From NCBI GenBank assembly GCA_041688615.1, contig JBDNHU010000431.1, positions 1 through 22,195 of the forward strand: a stretch of 22,195 bases of DNA, read 5' to 3'. The notes beneath the pieces were generated by a model. The model was not told the DNA's origin. It worked only from the letters and a program-made list of their open reading frames with translations, and made no database searches. The position numbers and the translations under genes were made by a program. Origin of the DNA: M30B19 sp041688615. GTDB lineage: Bacteria > Planctomycetota > Planctomycetia > Pirellulales > Pirellulaceae. Within the stretch, counting starts at the first letter, position 1; each line of letters starts with the position of its first letter. Shown here in pieces: positions 1-6,558 of this stretch.

Positions 1-233
1 CCATCGCGTTTCACCCTACAATTCTTTGCCTAGATGAACCGCTGAGCGCTTTGGATCAAAGCACGCACGGCCGGATGCTGGATTTATTGAAACGCATTCA
101 TCAAGAGGAAAAATTGACCGTTCTGCATGTGACTCATAACCATTCGGAAACGAACCACTTGGCAACCCAGTCGTTTCAAATTCGCGATGGAAAGATTTCC
201 AAATTAGGCCCAGGCCGACTTGCCGTCGAATAA
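1..233 (+). CDS. Molybdate/tungstate-type ABC transporter ATP-binding protein, 3' end only
   Basis: This is the C-terminal part of an ABC ATPase cut by the left edge of the window; the open frame runs in from base 3 and stops at TAA 231-233. The visible protein has Walker B plus D-loop (ILCLDEPLSALD, bases 21-56) and an H-loop histidine in the string LHVTHNHSE. It ends shortly after the switch region (IRDGKISKLG), so it lacks the C-terminal MOP/TOBE domain of classical ModC; short WtpC/TupC-like proteins also lack it. 'LDEPLSALD' followed by an 'LHVTHN' H-loop is typical of the molybdate, tungstate and sulfate importer ATPases. It points toward the ModB-like permease gene at 372-1298, whose encoded protein would be a natural partner although it lies on the opposite strand. 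That partnership is inference. The TTG at 51 is internal, not a start. Confidence 0.85.
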   Translation, partial: IAFHPTILCLDEPLSALDQSTHGRMLDLLKRIHQEEKLTVLHVTHNHSETNHLATQSFQIRDGKISKLGPGRLAVE

Positions 234-299
234 TCTACGGTCACAACTTCGCGAAGATCGGTTTGCGGGCTTTCCAAGTCCTGAATCTTGCCAATTGAT

Positions 300-322
300 A
301 GGGGCTGACGTTCAATCGCCCC
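300..322. terminator. Weak candidate hairpin between convergent genes
   Basis: AGGGGC (300-305) pairs with GCCCCT (317-322) across an 11-base loop, between the ATPase stop at 233 and the permease stop at 372. There is only a two-base T run on the plus side and no clear U tract on the minus side, so intrinsic termination is possible but poorly supported. Confidence 0.22.
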
Positions 323-328
323 TTGGAC

Positions 329-391
329 GACCACCCACCCTGACGAGTACCCAACCTGACGCCCACCCACCCTAACGACCACCCAGTGTGA
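329..391. repeat. 16-bp tandem direct repeat, about four copies, at a convergent gene junction
   Basis: Four consecutive 16-base units start at 329, 345, 361 and 377. Unit 1 is GACCACCCACCCTGAC; units 2 and 3 differ by three or four bases and unit 4 is diverged over its last bases. The array covers the stop codon and last three codons of the minus-strand permease and extends into the intergenic space between convergent genes. It is simple tandem duplication; no function is visible. Confidence 0.75.
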
Positions 392-1298
392 TCAACCTGG
401 TCATCATCAACACGGACACTGCCATGGTCACCAACAACAAAGACGCAGTCACCGCGCCCTGCAAATTCCCGAATTGGAAATTCAAGTAAACGGTGGTCGA
501 CAACACTTCGGTCTTCATTCTCGCGGTGCCCGCAAAAATCAGAATAGGTCCAAATTCACCCAGCGACCTCGCCCATGCGACCGTGAATGCTGCCACCCCG
601 CCTCGCCAAGCTTGAGGCAACGCGATCTGCGAAAACGCCTGTTGCCGCGACGCTCCCAAAGTCAAAGCGACTAGTTCGGGGCGATCATCAATCTGCTCAA
701 ATGTCTCGCGCATCGTTCTGATAGCAAAAGCGGCCGCAACGGTAAACTGTCCAAGAATTACAGCAGGGATCTCATACGTAATTCCTCGGATCCCAGGAAA
801 CCCGATGGTCGAAAAGAACCATGCTGCAAACCCATCCAACGCTCGCCCCACAGGAGTCTGAAATAGGACCAACAGACTGATGCCCACCACCAAAGGCGGA
901 AGAACGATTGGAATATCCAAAATGGTGTCCACAAGATACCGAATCGTAAAAGCCAACCGTAACAAAATCGGTCGATGCCGCAAACGTTGCCTCAAGGTCG
1001 CAGGCCCCAAACGCCCTAATAAATATCCCGTAGGAATGGCAACCCACAGCGAAAGAATCGCGGATATCGTGCAAGAGATCAAACTTAATCCGATCGAAAA
1101 CTGCACTCGTTCGTCCGATAGCGACGCTTTCAAATCGTCGAAATTAGCGAAACGAAAATCCGCCGCGATCATCGCGATAATCAACGCTAAGTACACGAAT
1201 CCAAACGACGATGCAGCCGACCAAAACAGCCAATCTTGATACGAACGAAAACGGCGTGACGGCAGTTTTTCAGATTTCATCAACACGCTCGAGTTCAT
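372..1298 (-). CDS. ModB-like molybdate/tungstate ABC transporter permease
   Basis: Inner-membrane permease of an oxyanion importer. Hydrophobic segments start near residues 25, 70 and 130 and continue to the C-terminus. The late cytoplasmic loop has the BPD_transp_1 'EAA' signature in its ModB form (TLGASRQQAFSQIALPQAWR), followed by FTVAWARSLGEFGPIL; the ARxLGEFG string is highly characteristic of ModB/WtpB/CysT-class permeases. The ATG at 1298 is chosen. A GTG at 1313 would add five residues, and another ATG lies at 1280; none has a clear Shine-Dalgarno. It lies about 27 nt (12 nt from the GTG) downstream of the tandem binding-protein gene and is surely in its operon. It has no ATPase next to it on the same strand; the ModC-like gene whose end is at 1-233 converges on it. 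Substrate specificity among Mo, W and related oxyanions cannot be told from the sequence. Confidence 0.88.
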   Translation of the reverse strand: MNSSVLMKSEKLPSRRFRSYQDWLFWSAASSFGFVYLALIIAMIAADFRFANFDDLKASLSDERVQFSIGLSLISCTISAILSLWVAIPTGYLLGRLGPATLRQRLRHRPILLRLAFTIRYLVDTILDIPIVLPPLVVGISLLVLFQTPVGRALDGFAAWFFSTIGFPGIRGITYEIPAVILGQFTVAAAFAIRTMRETFEQIDDRPELVALTLGASRQQAFSQIALPQAWRGGVAAFTVAWARSLGEFGPILIFAGTARMKTEVLSTTVYLNFQFGNLQGAVTASLLLVTMAVSVLMMTRLITLGGR

Positions 1299-1325
1299 TC
1301 GATAACAAAGCACAAAAACAAATCG

Positions 1326-2981
1326 TTAGTGGTCCGACACGCCACTTGAATTTTGATACTGCCAACTAAATCCGTTTTCTCGAAAAGCGTTCGCCTTTTC
1401 TGCAGTTGTGATCCATTCCAACAATCGCCCCAGCAGTTGATCGTGCTTCGACTGTTTGGCAATGGTCCATGATTGGGTTGCCTTGGAATAATTTGAATCC
1501 TGCAACGAAACCAGCGTCAATGCAGACCTGGCATTCGAATCCGCCATCACATTGGACCGATAAACAATCGCGACATCCAGCCCGCCAGCCAACAATTGGC
1601 TTACCAGTGTTGGCCCCACATCGACTGTGACTGACGCCTGAGCCCTTAACCGATCGTACCAACCTGAATATGGTGGCTGACTGAACATCTCTTTGGTTAG
1701 CATACCCAGTGCCGACTGTTCAGGATCACAAATACCAATTCTCAATCCAGGTTCTGCTAGACCATCTACCGAGCGAATCGAATCCTTCTTTTGCGACGCA
1801 ACCGCAAGGACTAATTCATTCGTGCTAAGAACGATAGGCGTATCAAACGAAGATTGCACCTGTTGCACAAATTGGAGATCACACGCCATATAAGCATCAG
1901 GAAATAACGACTGATCCTGAATGCCTTTCATTGCCGCAACTAATTTACCGCAGCCTTCCCACCGAGGGTAAACATTAACACCCTCGCGTTGCGCAAATCG
2001 CCGGACACTTTCCTCCAACACGGGCGTGAACATCGAACCAAAGTAGAGATGAACTTCCGGCACTTCCTCCCAAGGATCACCCGCAATCGGTTGGAAACCA
2101 AAATCCGCCCAACTCTCTCCAGCGGTCTGAGCGGCCGTCAAATACCTGGCAAACTTCAAGGCCGATGTCGGATTCTTACTGGTGGCAACCACTCCAAGGG
2201 CAATCGTGCTTACGGCCGCAGGATCCGAACTAACAATCGCCAAAGTCTTCAGGATCGGCGATTCATTCCCTTGATTCACCTGAGCCACTGTTGTGTCCCA
2301 AATGATCGCCGCATCCAATCCGCCAGCAACCAACGATTGAGCCAAAGTCATGACATTTTCAGCGTCTGTCTTTTTGTTCGCTTCTAACGGTTCCAGGCAT
2401 CCCTGTTTTTTAGCAATCTGCCGAACCAACCTCCCCACGGCCGCCCGTTCGGATGCAATTCCAAAACGAATTCCCGAATCGACTAACTGCGACAAACTGC
2501 CAACTTGGCAATCACTGGACGCCAGAACCGCGATGACTGGAACCTGCCTGGCCAATGCAAATCGTTCTGCGATTCGCCGTTGCTCAAGAGCGATATCAAT
2601 CAATCGATCATCTGCCGAGACAAACAAATCAGCACCGAACACACCACTGTCAGCCAAACCCGTTTGCACTTCAGTGGCAATCAAACCCGCCAACTCTCCA
2701 GAACCACCTGTCCGCACGATTTGAACATCGGCTCCGAATTCTGCGATAAATTTCTCCGCGACCAACTGCACGGGCTTGGCTACACCCGCCGCACAGTAAA
2801 TCCGAACCGTTGAATCGCTACCTTCAGTCGCCTGAACCCGTCTAGCCTCAGGACGCATCAACAACGCCAACCAGGCCAGACCCAACAACGAAACAAGCGA
2901 GATCGCTGCCAAGCCACCCAGCCCCAGAATTCTTCCCGAACGATTCCGGAAAATCCGAGGTATCGAATTGGATAAAATCAT
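1326..2981 (-). CDS. Membrane-anchored protein with two tandem ModA-like substrate-binding domains
   Basis: A 551-residue extracytoplasmic binding protein. Residues 19-42 form one hydrophobic helix (signal anchor or uncleaved signal; no lipobox). Domain 1 (about 59-300) begins VRIYCAAGVAKP and has TGGSGELAG near 91 and VSADD near 121, as in ModA/SBP_bac_11. Domain 2 (about 309-545) repeats the plan: VHLYFGSMFTP, WEGCGKLV near 341, then LAGGLDVAIVYRSN. Each half ends with the ModA-like C-terminal pattern (AGESWADFGFQPI and ANAFRENGFSWQY), so this is a true tandem duplication. ModA itself is about 230-260 residues, one domain. The ATG at 2981 lies 10 nt after the stop of the upstream ATPase. 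The frame stays open to 3101, but that extension overlaps the ATPase gene and is not protein-like. The gene continues directly into the ModB-like permease. Confidence 0.85.
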   Translation of the reverse strand: MILSNSIPRIFRNRSGRILGLGGLAAISLVSLLGLAWLALLMRPEARRVQATEGSDSTVRIYCAAGVAKPVQLVAEKFIAEFGADVQIVRTGGSGELAGLIATEVQTGLADSGVFGADLFVSADDRLIDIALEQRRIAERFALARQVPVIAVLASSDCQVGSLSQLVDSGIRFGIASERAAVGRLVRQIAKKQGCLEPLEANKKTDAENVMTLAQSLVAGGLDAAIIWDTTVAQVNQGNESPILKTLAIVSSDPAAVSTIALGVVATSKNPTSALKFARYLTAAQTAGESWADFGFQPIAGDPWEEVPEVHLYFGSMFTPVLEESVRRFAQREGVNVYPRWEGCGKLVAAMKGIQDQSLFPDAYMACDLQFVQQVQSSFDTPIVLSTNELVLAVASQKKDSIRSVDGLAEPGLRIGICDPEQSALGMLTKEMFSQPPYSGWYDRLRAQASVTVDVGPTLVSQLLAGGLDVAIVYRSNVMADSNARSALTLVSLQDSNYSKATQSWTIAKQSKHDQLLGRLLEWITTAEKANAFRENGFSWQYQNSSGVSDH

Positions 2982-2991
2982 TTCGCTCAAT

Positions 2992-3699
2992 TCACATCCC
3001 TTCCCCATCAACCAAGTCGTGTTTGGGGACCGACTGGGTCGCTTCACCCCACTGCAACAAACGGCTATTCTTGATTTCCAAAATGCGATCCGAAAAACCA
3101 TCCGCCAATGGATCGTGCGTCGCCAACAACAACGCTCCGCCTTCTTCGACGTACTGCTTCAATATTTCGTAAACTAATTGACTGGTTTCCAAATCTAAAT
3201 TCCCGGTCGGCTCATCCGCGACCAATAAACTGGGAATCTTCACCATCGCACGCGCCAATGCCACGCGCTGCCGCTGACCATGACTTAGGCAATTAGGCTT
3301 ATGCGCCATTCGATCGGCTAAACCCAGTCGCTGAAGTAAAGTCTTCGCCATTTCATGATCGCAGTTCGTCACCATTTGAACATTTTGTAAAACCGTCAGG
3401 TACGGAATCAATTCCAAAGTCTGGAACAAGTATCCGATTTTGGTGCCACGCAAGTTATTGCGAACTTGCATAGACGCAGCGTAAACGTCAATGCCGTCAA
3501 TGAACACTTGCCCAGAGGTCGGCAATTGCATACCGCCACTATCCAACAACAGCGTACTTTTACCACTACCACTGGGCCCCTTTACGGTCACCCACTGCCC
3601 TGGGTAGATCCTCAAATCGATCGAGTCCAAAACTTCCAAGCAGGCGTAGCGAGTCAGAAAGTGATGCCCAAGTCTAACGGTCTCCAGTATCGGAACCAT
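2992..3699 (-). CDS. LolD/MacB-type ABC transporter ATP-binding protein
   Basis: A cytoplasmic ATPase of about 235 residues, normal length for LolD/MacB/FtsE-class subunits. Motifs in order: Walker A GPSGSGKST, Q-loop YLFQ, signature LSHGQRQRVALARA, Walker B LLVADEPTGNLD and H-loop LLATHDP. The 'ADEPTGNLD' form is typical of the LolD/MacB (type VII, mechanotransmission) group. The ATG at 3699 has AAGGA (3708-3712 on the complementary strand) nine bases upstream. A GTG at 3705 would give a GTGA overlap with the permease stop at 3702; both readings imply translational coupling. Its partner is the FtsX-like permease immediately upstream. It is not the expected ATPase for the ModB-like permease, whose coupling partners belong to another subfamily. 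Confidence 0.93.
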   Translation of the reverse strand: MVPILETVRLGHHFLTRYACLEVLDSIDLRIYPGQWVTVKGPSGSGKSTLLLDSGGMQLPTSGQVFIDGIDVYAASMQVRNNLRGTKIGYLFQTLELIPYLTVLQNVQMVTNCDHEMAKTLLQRLGLADRMAHKPNCLSHGQRQRVALARAMVKIPSLLVADEPTGNLDLETSQLVYEILKQYVEEGGALLLATHDPLADGFSDRILEIKNSRLLQWGEATQSVPKHDLVDGEGM

Positions 3700-3701
3700 A
3701 A

Positions 3702-4877
3702 TCACCCATCCTTACCAAAAAGTGACGCTGGTGGCTTTCCCACAACCCAGAACGCTGGCAAACTGCCTGCCAAGATCGAAACCAGCACGGCAATCAAGCC
3801 AACCCAACACGAAGTTCCCCAATCGATCGAGAATTTACTACCCGTGGAAATTAGCAAACCCGTGCACCACATAGCAACAAACAACGATCCTAACACACAG
3901 CCTGCGACCGAACCAAAAATAGAAAGCACGGCAATTCGACCGCCAAACAGGGTCACAATTCTTAAACGGCCATAACCTAACGACAGCAAAATTGCCACTT
4001 CTGAAAGCCGTCCAATCGCGTTGGTCAAAGCGAAACAGGCAACAGAAACCGCCAGTAGAGTCCATAAAACATTTTGCAACAAATCCGAATTCGCCACCGA
4101 GAGGTCGCGAACCCTGGTTCGAGCATCCGCCATGGATTGCCGACGCAACAAGACGGCTTCTTTCGTCACAGCCCCAAGTTCTTCTTCCAACACAGCCAGT
4201 GAAGTCTTTCCCGTAGCCGCACATTCCTGGTCCGTACATTCCAGTGCTTCAATTCTACTGATCTTCCCAGGCAATTCGAAAAGCAATTGGGCCTGCCCCA
4301 AGTCCATCAAGATCGCGGCGTCTTGCCAAGTGCCCGTTGACCGATTAACCCTTTCAATCTCAAACGACTTCCCCGCAATGGTGACCGCACCAGCATTCTC
4401 ACGTTCCAACTTCAACTGCTTGGCAATCGCACTTCCCACTTGAATTTTGTTACGGATGATCGCCTCTTGCATCGGAGCTTTTGGGCGACCTGGCATTGGA
4501 ATCGATTTGGCAATTCCAACCACGCGAGCGTTGGTGGTCAAATCGTCTGCCGTAACCGGGACATTTTTTTCCAATATGGGAATCAGATGATTCAAGGACA
4601 TGCGATCGTCCAACAATTCCTGAACTAGCGTTTGAGACATTATCGCCTGACTAAATCCGCCCTGATTGTAGTACTCAACCGGATCCAATGTCGATGGAAC
4701 GATCACAATGTTCGAACCAAGATCTCGAACGTTCCGCGAGACCTCTTTTTGATAGCCTTGCACATCCAAAGCGAAAAAAGTTACCCCAAAAGTAACCGCG
4801 GCGACCACGGTAACCATCAGCATACTAGTTTTCCAACGATGTCCAATTTCAGCGGTAACTATTTGCAACCAATTCAT
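3702..4877 (-). CDS. MacB/LolCE/FtsX-family ABC permease
   Basis: A 391-residue inner-membrane protein with the MacB/FtsX layout: one N-terminal membrane helix (about residues 18-38), a large periplasmic domain (about 40-265), then three helices near 268-290, 305-335 and 355-378. The loop after the second helix carries EVAILLSLGYGRLRIVTLFG, the family's conserved 'E(I/V)A.L.ALG....I...F' string. Such permeases with a LolD-like ATPase do not carry solutes through the membrane; they transmit ATP-driven motion to periplasmic partners or extract lipids and lipoproteins. The periplasmic domain contains two cysteines four residues apart (ECTDQEC). The start ATG overlaps the stop of a possible small upstream ORF as ATGA. 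The neighbouring exported proteins are candidates for the periplasmic partner; this is inference. Confidence 0.88.
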   Translation of the reverse strand: MNWLQIVTAEIGHRWKTSMLMVTVVAAVTFGVTFFALDVQGYQKEVSRNVRDLGSNIVIVPSTLDPVEYYNQGGFSQAIMSQTLVQELLDDRMSLNHLIPILEKNVPVTADDLTTNARVVGIAKSIPMPGRPKAPMQEAIIRNKIQVGSAIAKQLKLERENAGAVTIAGKSFEIERVNRSTGTWQDAAILMDLGQAQLLFELPGKISRIEALECTDQECAATGKTSLAVLEEELGAVTKEAVLLRRQSMADARTRVRDLSVANSDLLQNVLWTLLAVSVACFALTNAIGRLSEVAILLSLGYGRLRIVTLFGGRIAVLSIFGSVAGCVLGSLFVAMWCTGLLISTGSKFSIDWGTSCWVGLIAVLVSILAGSLPAFWVVGKPPASLFGKDG

Positions 4878-5062
4878 GACACCACGCTAATTCTATAGCC
4901 AACTGAAAACCCTAAACTCAAAAGCCCGACGTCCACAGCACAAGCGTCTACAGCACAAGCGTCCACAGCACCATCAGACGGCACCATCAACGCAGCTTCC
5001 GAACCCTCAAGCACAACAATGCAAATACAAATAATCGCACTAAACACTTCGTCATACAGCAT
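4874..5062 (-). CDS. Possible small ORF (62 aa) bridging two operon genes
   Basis: The ORF exactly fills the 174-nt gap between the 465-residue protein and the FtsX-like permease. It overlaps the upstream stop by 11 nt and the downstream start as ATGA, the arrangement expected for translational coupling. A short hydrophobic stretch (VFSAIICICIVVLEG, residues 7-21) is present. The middle is low-complexity (DACAVDACAVD) because a 15-bp tandem repeat lies in frame. No family is recognised, and the Shine-Dalgarno is weak (GGTGG about ten bases upstream). It may be a small membrane peptide, or a chance frame that only serves coupling. Confidence 0.3.
   Translation of the reverse strand: MLYDEVFSAIICICIVVLEGSEAALMVPSDGAVDACAVDACAVDVGLLSLGFSVGYRISVVS
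4931..4971. repeat. 15-bp tandem repeat, about 2.7 copies
   Basis: Units GTCCACAGCACAAGC (4931-4945) and GTCTACAGCACAAGC (4946-4960) are followed by a partial third copy, GTCCACAGCAC (4961-4971). The array lies in the gap before the FtsX-like permease, in frame inside the possible 62-residue ORF. Confidence 0.85.
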
Positions 5063-6449
5063 TGGATTGAAACCACCAAATTCCCATCGCCAAACAAGCT
5101 AAGGCCATCACAAGCAAACCTACTGTTGGCCAGGAAACACCGTTCGCCTGTGGCGGATCAACCGTTGCCCGGTCATTCAAACCATATGCCTGCGGACTAT
5201 CGACCGGTTGCCCTACATTTTCCGCGTCAGTTGCCCCAGTTCTCGCCTCACTTTCGCTCAATATCCAATTGCGATTAATACCGACCGTCAAGTCCACCGA
5301 CTCTGTGTCGGATTCTTTAGCCGAAGCCTCCATTTTCAACACCGATTCTTCGATTTTTGGCAACGCGTCAAGGTCGTGGATCACCAATCCGCCGCCTAAA
5401 GATAGTGCCCGGTCAGTTCCCGCACCCTCGCGTTTTGGCTTCTTCAGTATTTGACCAACCTCAACTTTTACGTACGTTGAATTCGGATCAAAATCAAGCG
5501 ACGATTCAGCCTGCCGTTCCAATTCCAAAGTCCAATTATGCAGGAACTGGCGTCCGTACAACCAATTTCGATCCAGATCACATTCGCAATCGCGACCGCA
5601 AACCGATGCCATCGAAACGATCTTCTGAATCAAAGTCCGTTCACCAAATTCGGATTCTTTGGTTGGCAACCATTCACCCATCATTCTACCCTGGCCGTAA
5701 ATGATCGCTACCGCCGGCAAGTCAGCGTTTCCACGCGTCGAAAACGAACCCTTAGTCGATGCTTGCAAACACCGTAGCAACCAAGGATCGGCAGTCTGTT
5801 CTTCCACAGTAAAAACTACCAGACTGGGACCCTTTTCCGTCTGTTTGTCAAAGGACCACATCTGCTGCTCGACCTGAGTGATCGCGATTTCTACTTGCCG
5901 CTTCGCACGAGCGTCTCTCGGATTATCGCCGGAATGTATCAACACAATCGCGCACAGACTGCTACAAACTTCCGCTAGTATTTTTTCCCGGATCGGCGAA
6001 TGGATAATGTTCGAAACGGTTAACGCCAGGTCGCCATCTAAAACTTTGACCCCATACATCAATCCCTCGGAAGCGCGGACCGCCATCATAGGCAACCCAT
6101 TGACCAATCGATCACCCGATTGTTTCGCAGCATCGGTAACAAAGCGTTTGACCTTTTCCGCCTGCAGACTTCCCGGCTTCAACCAGACATGATCCAAATT
6201 TGTTCGTTGCAATTTCTGTTGAACCAATTCCACCGCCTCCGTAAATTGCTGGTCCGTCATCGAATCGGTAGACACCAATTGCAACTGCCACGACTGCGGA
6301 TGTACGTTAACAAAAGCAACATCGCGGACGCTGTATTTGCATCGCAGGCTCGCCCTGACTTCACTGACTTCACTGACTTCACTGCCCATGCAGCAGGCCA
6401 GTGGGAACATCGCAAGAATCAAAAGCAAGCCAACCACAATTCGCAACAA
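5052..6449 (-). CDS. Exported protein with C-terminal membrane anchor, unknown function
   Basis: A 465-residue protein I cannot place in a family. The start is a TTG at 6449 with a strong AAGGGA (6457-6462 on the complementary strand) seven bases upstream, which decides this start. Residues 1-20 form a signal peptide (IVVGLLLILAMFPLACC) with only a weak lipobox-like end. Residues about 437-458 form a single membrane helix (VGLLVMALACLAMGIWW) followed by a short tail, so the bulk is periplasmic and anchored at its C-terminus. The body is mixed alpha/beta with a Cys pair in GRDCECDLDRNW. Two small repeats lie in the coding region: SEV x3 after the signal peptide and a diverged copy pair near the C-terminus (SPQAYG/PPQANG). 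It sits between the PQQ-propeller gene and the FtsX/LolD pair, so it is a candidate periplasmic partner of that ABC module. Confidence 0.8.
   Translation of the reverse strand: MLRIVVGLLLILAMFPLACCMGSEVSEVSEVRASLRCKYSVRDVAFVNVHPQSWQLQLVSTDSMTDQQFTEAVELVQQKLQRTNLDHVWLKPGSLQAEKVKRFVTDAAKQSGDRLVNGLPMMAVRASEGLMYGVKVLDGDLALTVSNIIHSPIREKILAEVCSSLCAIVLIHSGDNPRDARAKRQVEIAITQVEQQMWSFDKQTEKGPSLVVFTVEEQTADPWLLRCLQASTKGSFSTRGNADLPAVAIIYGQGRMMGEWLPTKESEFGERTLIQKIVSMASVCGRDCECDLDRNWLYGRQFLHNWTLELERQAESSLDFDPNSTYVKVEVGQILKKPKREGAGTDRALSLGGGLVIHDLDALPKIEESVLKMEASAKESDTESVDLTVGINRNWILSESEARTGATDAENVGQPVDSPQAYGLNDRATVDPPQANGVSWPTVGLLVMALACLAMGIWWFQSNAV
5146..5213. repeat. Diverged ~25-bp direct repeat inside the 465-residue protein gene
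   Basis: GCCTGTGGCGGATCAACCG (from 5146, continuing to 5170) recurs as GCCTGCGGACTATCGACCGG (from 5188, continuing to 5213), both ending GTTGCCC, about 42 bp apart. It encodes the repeated SPQAYG / PPQANG segments just before the C-terminal membrane helix. Confidence 0.5.
6356..6384. repeat. 9-bp tandem repeat, 3.2 copies, after a signal peptide
   Basis: TGACTTCAC occurs at 6356, 6365 and 6374 without interruption and a fourth copy begins at 6383. On the coding (minus) strand it encodes SEVSEVSEV directly after the signal peptide of the 465-residue protein, so copy-number changes keep frame. Confidence 0.85.
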
Positions 6450-6558
6450 AACATTTTCCCTTGCAACAAGTCACCACAAAATACCCCACCATTGACACTG
6501 CCTGGCTGATCAACTGGTCAATCACAACCCATTTTGCCGTCCCTGACAAGCAATTTTG

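Noticed and set aside
329..391. CRISPR array at the 16-bp repeats.
   Set aside because: Units are directly adjacent with no spacers and too short; it is a simple tandem repeat.
880..1239. 119-codon plus-strand open frame.
   Set aside because: Antisense to the ModB-like permease; Lys/Arg/Asn-rich with no domain or ribosome site.
2982..3101. N-terminal extension of the tandem binding protein (40 extra residues from 3101).
   Set aside because: It overlaps the end of the upstream LolD-like gene, is basic and not protein-like, and the ATG at 2981 begins just before the signal-anchor helix.
3466..3975. 169-codon plus-strand open frame.
   Set aside because: Antisense to the LolD-like ATPase and FtsX-like permease, both with clear motifs; composition (Gln, His, Asn, Pro) is typical of a shadow frame.
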